From assembly GCA_964463355.1 (NCBI GenBank), contig CAYXBP010000008.1, positions 17,586-81,585 of the forward strand: DNA of 64,000 bases, read 5' to 3'. How positions within the stretch are numbered: position 1 is the first letter of the stretch; each line of letters begins with the position of its first letter. Source of the DNA: Firm-04 sp964463355 (GTDB taxonomy: Bacteria; Bacillota; Clostridia; Oscillospirales; Ruminococcaceae). A model generated the notes under the pieces. That model was not told where the DNA came from, searched no databases, and worked only from the letters and a program-made list of their open reading frames with translations. A program made the position numbers and the translations under genes. Of the stretch, positions 8,987 through 17,880 are shown piece by piece.

Positions 8987-9358
8987 CTATTGGTTTTTCT
9001 TTGAAAAAAGCCATTCCTTCAAGCGTTTGTACTGCTTTTTTACACTTGCAAACAGTTTTTTCTGTTCTTCTTTCAGCAGAACGAGCGTACGGGTATCTGA
9101 TGGAAACCACAGTCGCAGCAATGCAATGGCGATGCCTACGGTTAGGATTTTTTCCGGTGTACCAGGCAGCCAAAGCAATCCCAGATACACTGTTGCAAGA
9201 TTGCGCAGCCAGTCGATTCCAAAATATACGCCTACGCCCAACGCGCAGTATGACCATCCGTTTGTAATGAACCATCCTACTGCCAGACAGAGCAGCAAGC
9301 GAGGGTTGGTTAATGCGTCAAGCCATTTTTTCCATTTCTTACGGTTTTCAGATTTCAT
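8987..9358 (-). CDS. Small membrane protein of unknown function
   Basis: 123 residues. Basic N-terminus (about 1-17), two to three hydrophobic helices (about 20-85), and a C-terminal Lys-rich, probably coiled-coil tail (about 92-123). Starts 5 nt after the stop of the DUF2238-like gene, so it is probably translationally coupled. I do not recognise the family. Confidence 0.65.
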   Translation of the reverse strand: MKSENRKKWKKWLDALTNPRLLLCLAVGWFITNGWSYCALGVGVYFGIDWLRNLATVYLGLLWLPGTPEKILTVGIAIALLRLWFPSDTRTLVLLKEEQKKLFASVKKQYKRLKEWLFSKKNQ

Positions 9359-9363
9359 AGCGT

Positions 9364-10245
9364 TTACATATCTGACCTCTCCATAGGTTCATCTTGCGTG
9401 TCATTGGGTATGCCACACGGTTCAGATTTGGTTACAACAGGAATAAATGCCGCAGCCAAACGATTTCTGCCACGGCGGTACACATAGATCCAGCCTACGA
9501 TGCAGAATACTGCTGCGCCAATGGAATTAACAAACAAATCTTCGATGGTATCAATTAAGCCGATATCGAGGTAGCCGTCGATGACATAGGTGCTGCCGTC
9601 GGCGGTTTCAATGGTAGTTTTGGTGATGCCGTGTACGGGAATGGGGATGTTGCTTTGCGTTTCATCCAGTGTGACAGATTGAAATTCGGTGATGATGCGG
9701 TCTTTTTGCATATCAAGCCCCAAAAACTTATCAGCACTGAACTCGAAAAACTCCCATGCGATACCAATGGTCATGGAAAAACAGAATGCCATGACCGCCT
9801 GAAACATCGGGGAAAGCGCAAAACGAAAGCGTTTATTCTCGTTGAATAGATCCACCAGACAGAAGCCGAATGCCGCAAACAGGAATCCATTCACCGTGTG
9901 CAGCATCTTATCCCAGAAGGGATACTGAATGTAAAAGCAAGCGATTTCTCCCAGAATCTGTGCGCAGAAAATGAACACCAGCACGGTGTTTTCCAGCGCA
10001 CTTGGCAGCCTGATCTGCAACTTCTTCTCAACGAAAGTGGGCGCCATAAACAACAGTAAGGTTAGCAGACAGTTAAAGAAGCTTTCCCACTGTTGACGCA
10101 GCACGCACCACACTGCAACCAGAATCACCAGAACACGCAACACCGACCATACAATAAAAGTTGTGCGCTTCTGACGGATTTGTTCTACTAGATCCTTCCA
10201 GGTGGGCTGTTTCGCAGCTTTGCTTTTTTTCTTATTCTTTCCCAT
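9364..10245 (-). CDS. DUF2238/YjdF-like integral membrane protein
   Basis: 293 residues from the ATG after AGGAGGAACACATC. Lys-rich N-terminus, about six TM helices, with family signatures WDKMLHTVNGFL, TIGIAWEFFEFSAD and GYLDIGLIDTIEDLFVN. These acidic/His motifs within membrane helices recur in clostridial relatives, whose function is unknown. First gene of a minus-strand unit (this gene, small membrane protein, possibly MATE). Its leader carries a strong promoter, a palindrome and a terminator-like hairpin (separate entries), so expression may be attenuated or the upstream promoter may drive an independent small RNA. Confidence 0.75.
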   Translation of the reverse strand: MGKNKKKSKAAKQPTWKDLVEQIRQKRTTFIVWSVLRVLVILVAVWCVLRQQWESFFNCLLTLLLFMAPTFVEKKLQIRLPSALENTVLVFIFCAQILGEIACFYIQYPFWDKMLHTVNGFLFAAFGFCLVDLFNENKRFRFALSPMFQAVMAFCFSMTIGIAWEFFEFSADKFLGLDMQKDRIITEFQSVTLDETQSNIPIPVHGITKTTIETADGSTYVIDGYLDIGLIDTIEDLFVNSIGAAVFCIVGWIYVYRRGRNRLAAAFIPVVTKSEPCGIPNDTQDEPMERSDM

Positions 10246-10349
10246 GATGTGTTCCTCCTGAATACTCCCATGAATTGCGAAGAATATGATCAATGATATT
10301 ATGTTACGTGATATAGTATGCTTCTTATGGACTGTCATACGGGGGTTTA

Positions 10350-10380
10350 AATAAAAAAGACAGGATAAGGCACCCTGTCT
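10350..10380 (-). terminator. Terminator-like hairpin in minus-strand leader
   Basis: On the minus strand, 7-bp stem AGACAGG / CCTGTCT followed by TTTTTTATTT. It sits ~105 bp upstream of the DUF2238-like start codon and ~85 bp downstream of the promoter at 10468-10496, so it is either an attenuator or the end of a short RNA. Confidence 0.6.
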
Positions 10381-10438
10381 TGCAAAAATAAAATAAGATC
10401 AATGTGTGTAGAACAAAAGAAAGGAGACAACAAAACGA

Positions 10439-10460
10439 GTGTAAATACTACTATTTACAC
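10439..10460. promoter_or_regulatory. Perfect 9-bp inverted repeat, operator candidate
   Basis: GTGTAAATA, 4-bp spacer, TATTTACAC. It starts right at the expected +1 of the minus-strand promoter, the place where a repressor would block transcription. The GTGTA...TACAC ends resemble GntR/YtrA-type sites, but no such regulator is encoded nearby. Confidence 0.55.
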
Positions 10461-10467
10461 CATCATC

Positions 10468-10496
10468 ATTATACAACAATATCGCCGATTCGTCAA
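10468..10496 (-). promoter_or_regulatory. Strong minus-strand sigma-A promoter
   Basis: TTGACG, 17-bp spacer, TATAAT on the minus strand, pointing toward the DUF2238-like gene. The stretch 10497-10651 to its right shows no gene; it is AT-rich. Confidence 0.8.
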
Positions 10497-10651
10497 CCGT
10501 TTTTTTGCATTTTGTCATTTCAGATTTTTATTTTCGTCAATATGCACAAATTTCAAAAGTTATTATAGGCTAATTTTTCCATTCGTTATGAGGATGCACG
10601 GTCAGAGCGTGAATACTCGTTGGAAAAATCGTTAAAAATCGTGTAACTCTC

Positions 10652-10680
10652 TTTACAAGTTGCACGAAATGTGCTATAAT
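10652..10680 (+). promoter_or_regulatory. Sigma-A promoter of nifJ
   Basis: TTTACA, 17-bp spacer, TATAAT preceded by TG (extended -10). Confidence 0.85.
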
Positions 10681-10795
10681 GAATGCGTGAAGTTCTGCGT
10701 AAAGATCTATGTGCGGTGTTTTTCACGTGGATTTTCAGCCGCAAACAGATGTCGCAGGCCCATACTATAATATTCTGTTAGGAGGATTTTTTCTC

Positions 10796-13700
10796 ATGGC
10801 ACCTATCACTCGCAAGAAGAAGACCATGGACGGCAATAACGCTGCGGCGTATGTGTCCTATGCCTTCACGGAAGTCGCCGGTATCTATCCGATCACGCCT
10901 TCCAGCCCTATGGCAGACTACGTTGACCAATGGTCTGCACAGGGTGTAAAGAACATCTTTGGCACTACCGTTCAGGTTGAGGAGATGCAGTCTGAGGCAG
11001 GCGCGGCAGGTACCGTTCACGGCTCTCTGAACGCAGGCGCACTGACCACCACTTACACCGCTTCCCAAGGTCTGCTCCTGATGATCCCCAATATGTACAA
11101 GATTGCTGGCGAGTTGCTGCCCTGCGTGTTCCATGTTTCCGCACGCTGCGTTGCCTCTCATGCGCTGAACATCTTCGGCGACCACTCTGATGTCTACGCT
11201 TGCCGTCAGACTGGTTTTGCAATGCTTGCCGAGACCAACCCCCAGGAGGTTATGGATCTGGCTGCTGTTGCACATCTGGCTACCCTTAAGAGCCGCGTTC
11301 CCTTCATCAACTTTTTCGATGGTTTCCGTACCTCCCATGAGTTGCAGAAGATTCAGGTCTGGGATTACGAAGATCTGAAGGAAATGACCGATATGGATGC
11401 TGTCAAGGCATTCCGTAAGCGTGCCCTGAACCCCGATCATCCCACCATGCGCGGTTCTCACGAGAACGGCGATATCTTCTTCCAGCACCGTGAGGCTTGC
11501 AATGCTTACTACGATGCTGTCCCTGAAATCGTTGAGGAGTACATGGGCAAGGTCAACGAGAAGCTGGGTACCAACTACCAGTTGTTCAACTACTACGGCG
11601 CAGAGGATGCTGACCGTGTAATCGTTGCAATGGGCTCTATCTGCGACGTGGCAGAGGAGGTTATTGATTACCTGAATGCTCACGGCGAGAAGGTTGGTCT
11701 GGTAAAGGTTCGTCTGTATCGTCCTTTCGCAGCAGAGAAGTTCGTTGCTGCACTGCCCGCAACCGTGAAAAAGGTCGCTGTTCTGGATAGAACCAAAGAG
11801 CCTGGCGCACTGGGCGAGCCTCTGTATCTGGATGCCGTTGCGGCTCTGGCAGCAGCTGGTAAGGAAGTTAAGATCGTTGGCGGTCGCTATGGTCTGGGTT
11901 CCAAGGATACACCTCCTGCAAGCGTGTTTGCTGTGTTTGCTGAGCTGGCTAAAGATGCCCCCAAGGCACAGTTCACCATCGGTATCAACGATGATGTGAC
12001 TATGCTCTCTCTGCCCGAAACTGAGGCTCCCAATACCGCAGCAGAGGGCACTATTGAGTGCAAATTCTGGGGTCTGGGCGGCGACGGTACCGTTGGCGCG
12101 AATAAGGACTCCATCAAGATCATCGGTGACCATACCGATAAATTCGTGCAGGCATACTTCCAGTATGACTCCAAGAAAACCGGCGGTATCACCATCTCTC
12201 ACCTGCGCTTCGGTGATAAGCCCATCAAGAGCCCCTACTACATCAACAAGGCTGATTTCGTAGCCTGCCATAACCCCTCCTACGTGCTGAAGGGTTATAA
12301 GATGGTCAATGATGTTAAGCCGGGCGGCGTGTTCTTGATTAACTGCCAGTGGTCTGCTGAGGAGCTTTCCCAGCACCTGAACGCTGAGGCAAAGCGTTAT
12401 ATCGCAAAGAATAATATCCAGCTGTATATCGTAAACGCTATTGATATTGCTGCTGAAATCGGTTTGGGCAAGCGTACCAATACCGTTTTGCAGTCTGCCT
12501 TCTTCTCTCTCTCCAAGGTTCTGCCTCCCGAGGAAGCTATCAGCTACATGAAGGAAAAGGCACAGAAGTTCATGAAGAAGGGTATCGAAATCGTTCAGAT
12601 GAACGAAAAGGCAATTGACGCAGGCGCAACCGCTTATGTCAAGGTCGATGTACCCGCCGATTGGGCAAACGCTGTGGACGAGCCTGTTGCTTCCAATGAG
12701 AACGGCCCCGCAAAGCTGGTTAAAATGGTCAATGGCATCATGAATCCTGTTGGCAAGATGGATGGCGACGCACTGCCTGTTTCTGCTTTTGTGGATCACG
12801 CTGACGGTACCTTTGAGCAGGGTGCTTCCGCATACGAGAAGCGTGGCGTTGCTGTTATGGTTCCTGAGTGGAATGCTGACACCTGTGCAAAGTGCAACCG
12901 CTGCTCCTTTGTATGTCCTCATGCAACCATTCGTCCCTTCGCCCTGAATGCTGAAGAGGCTGCAAACGCTCCTGCGGTTACTAAGTTGGCTGAGAAGCCG
13001 ATCGTTAAGACGGATTACAAGTACACGCTGGCAATCTCCCCCATGGATTGCATGGGTTGTGGTGTCTGCGTTGGCGTATGTCCTACTAACTCCCTGAAGA
13101 TGGTCGGTAGAGAATCTCAGGAAGCACAGCAGGCTGCATTTGATTACTGTGTGGCAAAGGTTTCCGAGAAGCCTGAGGTTGCTACCAATGCTACCGTCAT
13201 CAGCAGCCAGTACAAGAAGCCGCTGCTTGAGTTCTCCGGTTCCTGTGCAGGTTGTGCAGAAACTGCCTATGCTCGCCTGATTACGCAGTTGTTCGGTGAT
13301 AGAATGTATATCTCCAACGCAACTGGTTGTTCCTCTATCTGGGGCGGTCCTGCTGCAACTTCCCCCTACACCACCGATGCCAACGGCAGAGGCCCTGCAT
13401 GGGCGAACTCCCTGTTTGAGGATAACGCTGAGCATGGTCTGGGTATGTATCTGGGTCAGAAGGCGGTCCGTACACGTCTGATTGGTAAGGTCAAGAATAT
13501 TCTCGATAACGCAGATGCACCTGCGGCACTGAAAGCTGCTGCACAGCAGTACCTCGATACTTTGAACGATGGTGAAGCCAATAGCACTGCTACCGAAGCA
13601 TTGGTCGCTGAAGTTGCAAAGGTTGCCGATAAGTGCGAGAACTGCGCAGATATCTACGAGAATCGTGAGTATCTCTCCAAGAAGTCCGTTTGGATCTTCG

Positions 13701-14329
13701 GCGGCGACGGCTGGGCATATGATATCGGCTTTGGTGGTCTGGATCATGTTCTGGCAACTGGTGAGGATGTCAATATCATGGTATTTGATACTGAGGTTTA
13801 CTCCAACACTGGTGGTCAGGCTTCCAAGGCTTCCAATATCGGTCAGGTTGCACAGTTTGCAGCGGCTGGTAAGGCAATTGCAAAGAAGCGTCTGGCTGAT
13901 ATTGCAATGAGCTACGGCTATATCTACGTTGCACAGATTGCTATGGGTGCTGACATGAATCAGACCCTGAAGGCAATCAAAGAGGCTGAGGCTTACCACG
14001 GCCCGTCCCTCATTATCGGTTATGCTCCTTGCGAGATGCACTCCATCAAGGGCGGTATGCAGAACTGCCAGAGAGAGATGCAGCGCGCTGTTGAGTGCGG
14101 CTACTGGAACAACTTCCGCTATGATCCCAGACTGGTTGAGCAGGGCAAGAATCCCTTCACGCTGGATTCTAAGGCTCCTACCGCTTCTTATCAGGACTTC
14201 ATCATGGGCGAAGCTCGTTACAGCGCACTGACCCGTTCTTTCCCTGAGCGTGCGAAGGAATTGTTTGCACAGGCTGAAAAGGCTGCAAATAATCGCTATG
14301 CTCAGTTGGCTGCGCTTGCTGGTAAGTAA
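10796..14329 (+). CDS. nifJ: Pyruvate:ferredoxin (flavodoxin) oxidoreductase
   Basis: 1177-residue single-chain PFOR: pyruvate + CoA + oxidised ferredoxin to acetyl-CoA + CO2 + reduced ferredoxin, the main pyruvate-splitting step in anaerobic clostridia. In order: POR N domain with YPITPSSPMAD, the gamma/EKR region, a two-cluster ferredoxin domain (CAKCNRCSFVCP and CMGCGVCVGVCP), then the TPP domain (CAGCAETAY, NATGCSSIWGG, GGDGWAYDIGFGG) whose extra cysteines hold the proximal cluster. The start is the ATG following TAGGAGG. Codon use is strongly biased to GGT/GCA/CGT, as expected of a highly expressed gene. Single-gene unit with its own promoter and terminator. Confidence 0.97.
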   Translation: MAPITRKKKTMDGNNAAAYVSYAFTEVAGIYPITPSSPMADYVDQWSAQGVKNIFGTTVQVEEMQSEAGAAGTVHGSLNAGALTTTYTASQGLLLMIPNMYKIAGELLPCVFHVSARCVASHALNIFGDHSDVYACRQTGFAMLAETNPQEVMDLAAVAHLATLKSRVPFINFFDGFRTSHELQKIQVWDYEDLKEMTDMDAVKAFRKRALNPDHPTMRGSHENGDIFFQHREACNAYYDAVPEIVEEYMGKVNEKLGTNYQLFNYYGAEDADRVIVAMGSICDVAEEVIDYLNAHGEKVGLVKVRLYRPFAAEKFVAALPATVKKVAVLDRTKEPGALGEPLYLDAVAALAAAGKEVKIVGGRYGLGSKDTPPASVFAVFAELAKDAPKAQFTIGINDDVTMLSLPETEAPNTAAEGTIECKFWGLGGDGTVGANKDSIKIIGDHTDKFVQAYFQYDSKKTGGITISHLRFGDKPIKSPYYINKADFVACHNPSYVLKGYKMVNDVKPGGVFLINCQWSAEELSQHLNAEAKRYIAKNNIQLYIVNAIDIAAEIGLGKRTNTVLQSAFFSLSKVLPPEEAISYMKEKAQKFMKKGIEIVQMNEKAIDAGATAYVKVDVPADWANAVDEPVASNENGPAKLVKMVNGIMNPVGKMDGDALPVSAFVDHADGTFEQGASAYEKRGVAVMVPEWNADTCAKCNRCSFVCPHATIRPFALNAEEAANAPAVTKLAEKPIVKTDYKYTLAISPMDCMGCGVCVGVCPTNSLKMVGRESQEAQQAAFDYCVAKVSEKPEVATNATVISSQYKKPLLEFSGSCAGCAETAYARLITQLFGDRMYISNATGCSSIWGGPAATSPYTTDANGRGPAWANSLFEDNAEHGLGMYLGQKAVRTRLIGKVKNILDNADAPAALKAAAQQYLDTLNDGEANSTATEALVAEVAKVADKCENCADIYENREYLSKKSVWIFGGDGWAYDIGFGGLDHVLATGEDVNIMVFDTEVYSNTGGQASKASNIGQVAQFAAAGKAIAKKRLADIAMSYGYIYVAQIAMGADMNQTLKAIKEAEAYHGPSLIIGYAPCEMHSIKGGMQNCQREMQRAVECGYWNNFRYDPRLVEQGKNPFTLDSKAPTASYQDFIMGEARYSALTRSFPERAKELFAQAEKAANNRYAQLAALAGK

Positions 14330-14360
14330 TTGCTGCGATAGCGTAAATAAATGCATAAGC

Positions 14361-14400
14361 AAAACCTCCGTGGATGCCATATCCACGGAGGTTTTTGTTT
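14361..14400 (+). terminator. Terminator of nifJ
   Basis: AAAACCTCCGTGGA pairs perfectly with TCCACGGAGGTTTT, tail TTTTTGTTT. Confidence 0.92.
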
Positions 14401-14463
14401 GTAACGCAGGTTTCAGGGTAGGAAAAACATCGGTTAATGCACGCGTGATCGTATCAAACGCAG

Positions 14464-14901
14464 TTATTTGCGAATCATTTCCATGTATGGCAGCGGCTCA
14501 AAACCACCTTTTTTGTACACATATACCGCATGTTCGTTTTCTTCTTCTACCTCAAGTCGGATTACGGCATCTGGATATTGCTCAGCTACAAAATGCAAAA
14601 ACTGCTGCCCGATGCCTGTTCCTCGACACGCAGGCTGGATATACAAGTCTTCGATCCAGATACAGGGTTTGCCAAATTCTGTGGAAAAGCTCTTTGCAAG
14701 CATGGCATAGCCCATCAGCGTTGTTCCGTTATCGAACACATACCCTTCCAGATAGGGGCTGTTGTTTAGACAATTCTCCACATCGCTGCGAAAAATCTCC
14801 GCAGAACCATCGGTATGCACTGCGGGCGAATGATAGAACACCTCCATCATCTGTAATACCGCTAACTTGTCTTTTTGTTGCATCGCTCTAATCTGCATCA
14901 T
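14464..14901 (-). CDS. GNAT-family N-acetyltransferase
   Basis: 145 residues. The acetyl-CoA pyrophosphate loop RGTGIGQQFL is in the usual position, preceded by IEDLYIQPACRG and followed by LEVEEENEHAVYVYKKGGF, typical of motif B. Substrate unknown. Two adjacent ATGs are possible (14901 or 14898) behind GAAAGGCAGG. Single gene on the minus strand with convergent nifJ at its 3' side. Confidence 0.85.
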   Translation of the reverse strand: MMQIRAMQQKDKLAVLQMMEVFYHSPAVHTDGSAEIFRSDVENCLNNSPYLEGYVFDNGTTLMGYAMLAKSFSTEFGKPCIWIEDLYIQPACRGTGIGQQFLHFVAEQYPDAVIRLEVEEENEHAVYVYKKGGFEPLPYMEMIRK

Positions 14902-14956
14902 TGCAACCTGCCTTTCTTTACATGAATTATACTATAAAAACTGCGCGAGCTTATAA

Positions 14957-14998
14957 GCAAGGTAGCATATCTTTTGCGTAAGATATGCTACCTTGTGT
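14957..14998 (-). terminator. Hairpin after DUF1015 gene
   Basis: 15-bp perfect stem CAAGGTAGCATATCT / AGATATGCTACCTTG. Lies immediately 3' of the minus-strand DUF1015 gene; the T-rich side is on the plus strand, so the direction of action is uncertain. Confidence 0.55.
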
Positions 14999-15001
14999 GT
15001 T

Positions 15002-16297
15002 TTATTCCTCGATCTTGCGGCACTCCATGTAGAAGCGTTTATCTGCGGCATGCCCCATAGAGAATGTCTTTCTGGGCAGCGCACCATCGGTGATCACGGT
15101 GGGGAACAACTCGGATTTGAGCATATCGGGTAGCAGGATACCCATGGTATTGGGCTGCTGGGCAAGCTTTGCAACTACATCCGCACCGTGAATGTAGTCG
15201 ATTTTGCCTCCATTTTCCTTCAGCCAAGCATCCAAGAACTGCTGCACGCTGCCAACAGTCAGATTAGACGTGGGCTTGTGGATATAATACTTTGTGGTTT
15301 TGCCGTCTAAAACGATTTCCATTGCCTGTGCAGCCACGGCATCGGTGCGCAGTTCGAGGGCAGCGGTCATATCGGCGAGAAGCGCCTTTGCGTCAACCTG
15401 CATGAGAATACGGTGAATCGCCTCAAATTGCAATGCGGGGCTGTGAAGATTGACCAGCTCAACCAGTGCGTAACGAGGCAAAGCACTTGCGGTATCTACA
15501 TCAGGATGTGCAGCTTTCCATTGTTCGTAGTAGGCTTTTGCTGTTGCCAAAGAGTGGTTGCCATCGCCCATGGCATATACAAGTGGCGCGGTACCTACGG
15601 GCAGGTGATATTTTTCTGCAAACACAGTCGGATCACCCAACTGTTCCAGTGCGGCAAGGATGCGTACCTGCTCATCGGCAGGCACCAGCCAACCTTTGAT
15701 TGAACCGCCACCCTGCATCAGGGTGGTATCGTATACGATCTGCATGGAGGATTTTTTCGCTGCTAACGGTTCGATGACAGCCTTTTGCACATCGTCCAAC
15801 AGGATCATGATATGAGGCAGTTCAATGGGTGCGCCGCTGCGAATACGCATACGGGGAGGAATCCGCTCGGCAACAGTTGCTTCGGTGGCACGCACGGGGG
15901 AAACGGATCCTTTCTCGTAATTGTACTGTTCCAAATCAATGGCACCCACCAGTCCGGCACGGCATAAACCATCACTCTGCATACGCTCCACATAGATCAT
16001 GGCAGCAGGATATTCGTCGAACATATCGTTGGCGAGATACTGCCGCATGGTTTGCTGAATGGTGGCAATGCGCTGGGTGACATCGGCATCCTCAAGATAG
16101 AGTTCGGGGAGAATCAGTCGCAGTGTAGAGGGCTTTTCACCCACCAGGCGATCCGTTTCAGCCCAATAAGCAGGCTCACCAGTGTACTGGTCACAGGCAC
16201 AAACTGCCCATGCCTCGGATTGGCAGGCTTTTTTCGGCAACAAAATATTTGCTGCGGAAAAAGCGGTCTTTTGTGCGTTCGCTTGGTTGTTTTTCAT
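15002..16297 (-). CDS. DUF1015 family protein
   Basis: 431 residues, cytoplasmic. Characteristic DUF1015 segments: WAVCACDQYTGEP near residue 30, PVRATEATVAERIPPR in the middle, YAMGDGNHSLATAKAYYE near 245. The family is widespread and of unknown biochemical role; in some genomes it sits beside serine biosynthesis genes, but not here. ATG follows AGAAAGGACAATACT. A GCGGC-AAAA-GCCGC hairpin lies just upstream of the ribosome site. Monocistronic, divergent from the Nudix gene. Confidence 0.88.
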   Translation of the reverse strand: MKNNQANAQKTAFSAANILLPKKACQSEAWAVCACDQYTGEPAYWAETDRLVGEKPSTLRLILPELYLEDADVTQRIATIQQTMRQYLANDMFDEYPAAMIYVERMQSDGLCRAGLVGAIDLEQYNYEKGSVSPVRATEATVAERIPPRMRIRSGAPIELPHIMILLDDVQKAVIEPLAAKKSSMQIVYDTTLMQGGGSIKGWLVPADEQVRILAALEQLGDPTVFAEKYHLPVGTAPLVYAMGDGNHSLATAKAYYEQWKAAHPDVDTASALPRYALVELVNLHSPALQFEAIHRILMQVDAKALLADMTAALELRTDAVAAQAMEIVLDGKTTKYYIHKPTSNLTVGSVQQFLDAWLKENGGKIDYIHGADVVAKLAQQPNTMGILLPDMLKSELFPTVITDGALPRKTFSMGHAADKRFYMECRKIEE

Positions 16298-16350
16298 AGT
16301 ATTGTCCTTTCTGCGGCTTTTGCCGCTGTGAATTACGATGCGGAAAAGGG

Positions 16351-16379
16351 TTTACAAATAAACGACTATGTGCTATAAT
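16351..16379 (+). promoter_or_regulatory. Sigma-A promoter of Nudix gene
   Basis: TTTACA, 17-bp spacer, TATAAT with TGC extension. An in-frame ATG at 16388 would be leaderless, which supports the start at 16424. Confidence 0.85.
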
Positions 16380-16423
16380 ATAAGGTAATGAAACTCTATC
16401 AAATGAAGAAAGGAATCCCCCAG

Positions 16424-16843
16424 ATGCTGCACGAAAAATCCTGCGGCGCCATCGTGTACCGAAGATTTCACGGAAACCTGGAAGTCCTGCTGATCAAGCA
16501 TATCAACAGCGGGCACTGGTCATTTCCGAAGGGTCATGTAGAAGGCGAGGAAACCGAGGTGGAAACTGCAAAGCGGGAGATCAAGGAGGAAACTGGTCTG
16601 GATGTTATCATCGACCAGACATTCCGTGAAACGGTATCCTATTCTCCCAAGCGTGACACCCAGAAAATCGTTGTTTACTTTTTAGCGATGGCACGCAACC
16701 ATGACTTTACCCCACAGGCAGAGGAGATTGCCGAAATCCGTTGGGTTGATATCGGCAGGGCGGCACAGCTTCTCACCTATGAAAACGACAAGAACATCAT
16801 TGCCAAAGCGAAGTCCGCCATTCGCACAATTACCCATCGGTAA
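16424..16843 (+). CDS. Nudix hydrolase, Ap4A-hydrolase-like
   Basis: 139 residues. Complete Nudix box: Gly, then five residues, Glu, seven residues, REIKEETGL. The N-terminus SCGAIVYRR and GHWSFPKGHVEGEE are typical of bis(5'-nucleosyl)-tetraphosphatases and MutT-like housecleaning enzymes, which hydrolyse dinucleoside polyphosphates or damaged nucleotides. The start was chosen by the AAGAAAGGA site 9 nt upstream. Monocistronic. Confidence 0.88.
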   Translation: MLHEKSCGAIVYRRFHGNLEVLLIKHINSGHWSFPKGHVEGEETEVETAKREIKEETGLDVIIDQTFRETVSYSPKRDTQKIVVYFLAMARNHDFTPQAEEIAEIRWVDIGRAAQLLTYENDKNIIAKAKSAIRTITHR

Positions 16844-16865
16844 CAGCGGTTACCCGCAGAAATGC

Positions 16866-16899
16866 TCCCGAAAAAAGAGAATTTTTCGGGGGTATTTTT
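16866..16899. terminator. Convergent terminator (Nudix / CPBP)
   Basis: CCCGAAAAA / TTTTTCGGG stem with a T7 run toward the plus-strand side. Confidence 0.85.
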
Positions 16900-17880
16900 T
16901 TATGTCTGCGGGATATGTGCAGGGCTTGCTTCTGTTTCGTTGGTTGCAAATCTGCGCTGAGGAAGCAGCAATAATACCGCAATACCGATCAGCAGCACCA
17001 GTGTAATGGCAACGCCGCCCTCTGGCCCGAAGCTGCCACCGTGCAGCCAGTCATATCCATCATTCTGCGAAAAAGTAAACAGAGAAGTATCCAGTACCGT
17101 ACCGCTCACTTTCTGCCCGAACAGGTTGCCTTGTGCGCAGTTCCAGAAGGAATGCAGCGCGGCGATGCCCCAGATGCTGTCCGTGCGCAGAAAATAAATC
17201 GCTGCAAAAGCACCATACAGTGTGAGATTGATCACCGAAAGCACGGTCACGCCATCGTTGGCAAGGTGGGCAGCGGCAAATGCCAAGGAACTGACCACGA
17301 TAGCGATCCAGCGGTTATGCTTTGCGCCAAGGCTCACCAGAAGATACCCGCGGAATACGACTTCTTCGCTGAGCCCCTGCACCATCCATCCAAAGATAAA
17401 CAGGAACAGCATACCGATACTGCCCTGAAATGTAAAGCCCTCAAAGCGCAAGGCACCGCCCAGCGTTGCAATCAGAATACCGCCGCCCATCATCACAATA
17501 GCGAGTAAGAAACCGATGCAATAATCTCGGAGGCAATGCTGTTTGGTAAACCCTATAGTACGCAGACTGCGGTGTTCGATGCAGCTACAGTATAATGTTG
17601 TTACCAGAATCGGGATAATGGTCAGATATAGTGAAAATACCATAAATCCAGGGGAAGTATCAAAGGCTTTCGCTGCTGCTTCACCCTGTGTCACAAGCAC
17701 CACGATCATGGCGACAAGCATGGGGAATATTTGCACAATCGTGCCAATCAGCATGGTGATGCAAAAGATGATTCCAACAAGCCAAAAGTTCTTCAGTGCA
17801 TCGTTTCGGAAGGCACGCTCAGCGCGGGCGAATATAGGCATGGTGTCGTTCAGCTTCCAGTCGATCTTTCTGTTTTGCAT
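16900..17880 (-). CDS. CPBP-family intramembrane metalloprotease
   Basis: 326 residues, about eight TM helices. CPBP (Abi/Rce1-like) motifs are intact: SEEVVFRG (the EExxxR motif), FAAAH and HSFWN. Family members are glutamate/His-dependent membrane proteases involved in peptide maturation, anchor cleavage or self-immunity. Its ATG overlaps the stop of the LRR gene (TGATG) and has an AGAAAGAAGG site inside that gene, so it is translationally coupled. As the last gene of the RR-HK-LRR-CPBP operon it may process the LRR protein or another surface protein under the same regulation (inference). Confidence 0.87.
   Translation of the reverse strand: MQNRKIDWKLNDTMPIFARAERAFRNDALKNFWLVGIIFCITMLIGTIVQIFPMLVAMIVVLVTQGEAAAKAFDTSPGFMVFSLYLTIIPILVTTLYCSCIEHRSLRTIGFTKQHCLRDYCIGFLLAIVMMGGGILIATLGGALRFEGFTFQGSIGMLFLFIFGWMVQGLSEEVVFRGYLLVSLGAKHNRWIAIVVSSLAFAAAHLANDGVTVLSVINLTLYGAFAAIYFLRTDSIWGIAALHSFWNCAQGNLFGQKVSGTVLDTSLFTFSQNDGYDWLHGGSFGPEGGVAITLVLLIGIAVLLLLPQRRFATNETEASPAHIPQT

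Noticed and set aside
10778..14386. 1202-codon open frame antisense to nifJ
   Set aside because: No ribosome site, implausible composition (Cys/His/Ile-rich), and it mirrors the strongly biased codons of nifJ.
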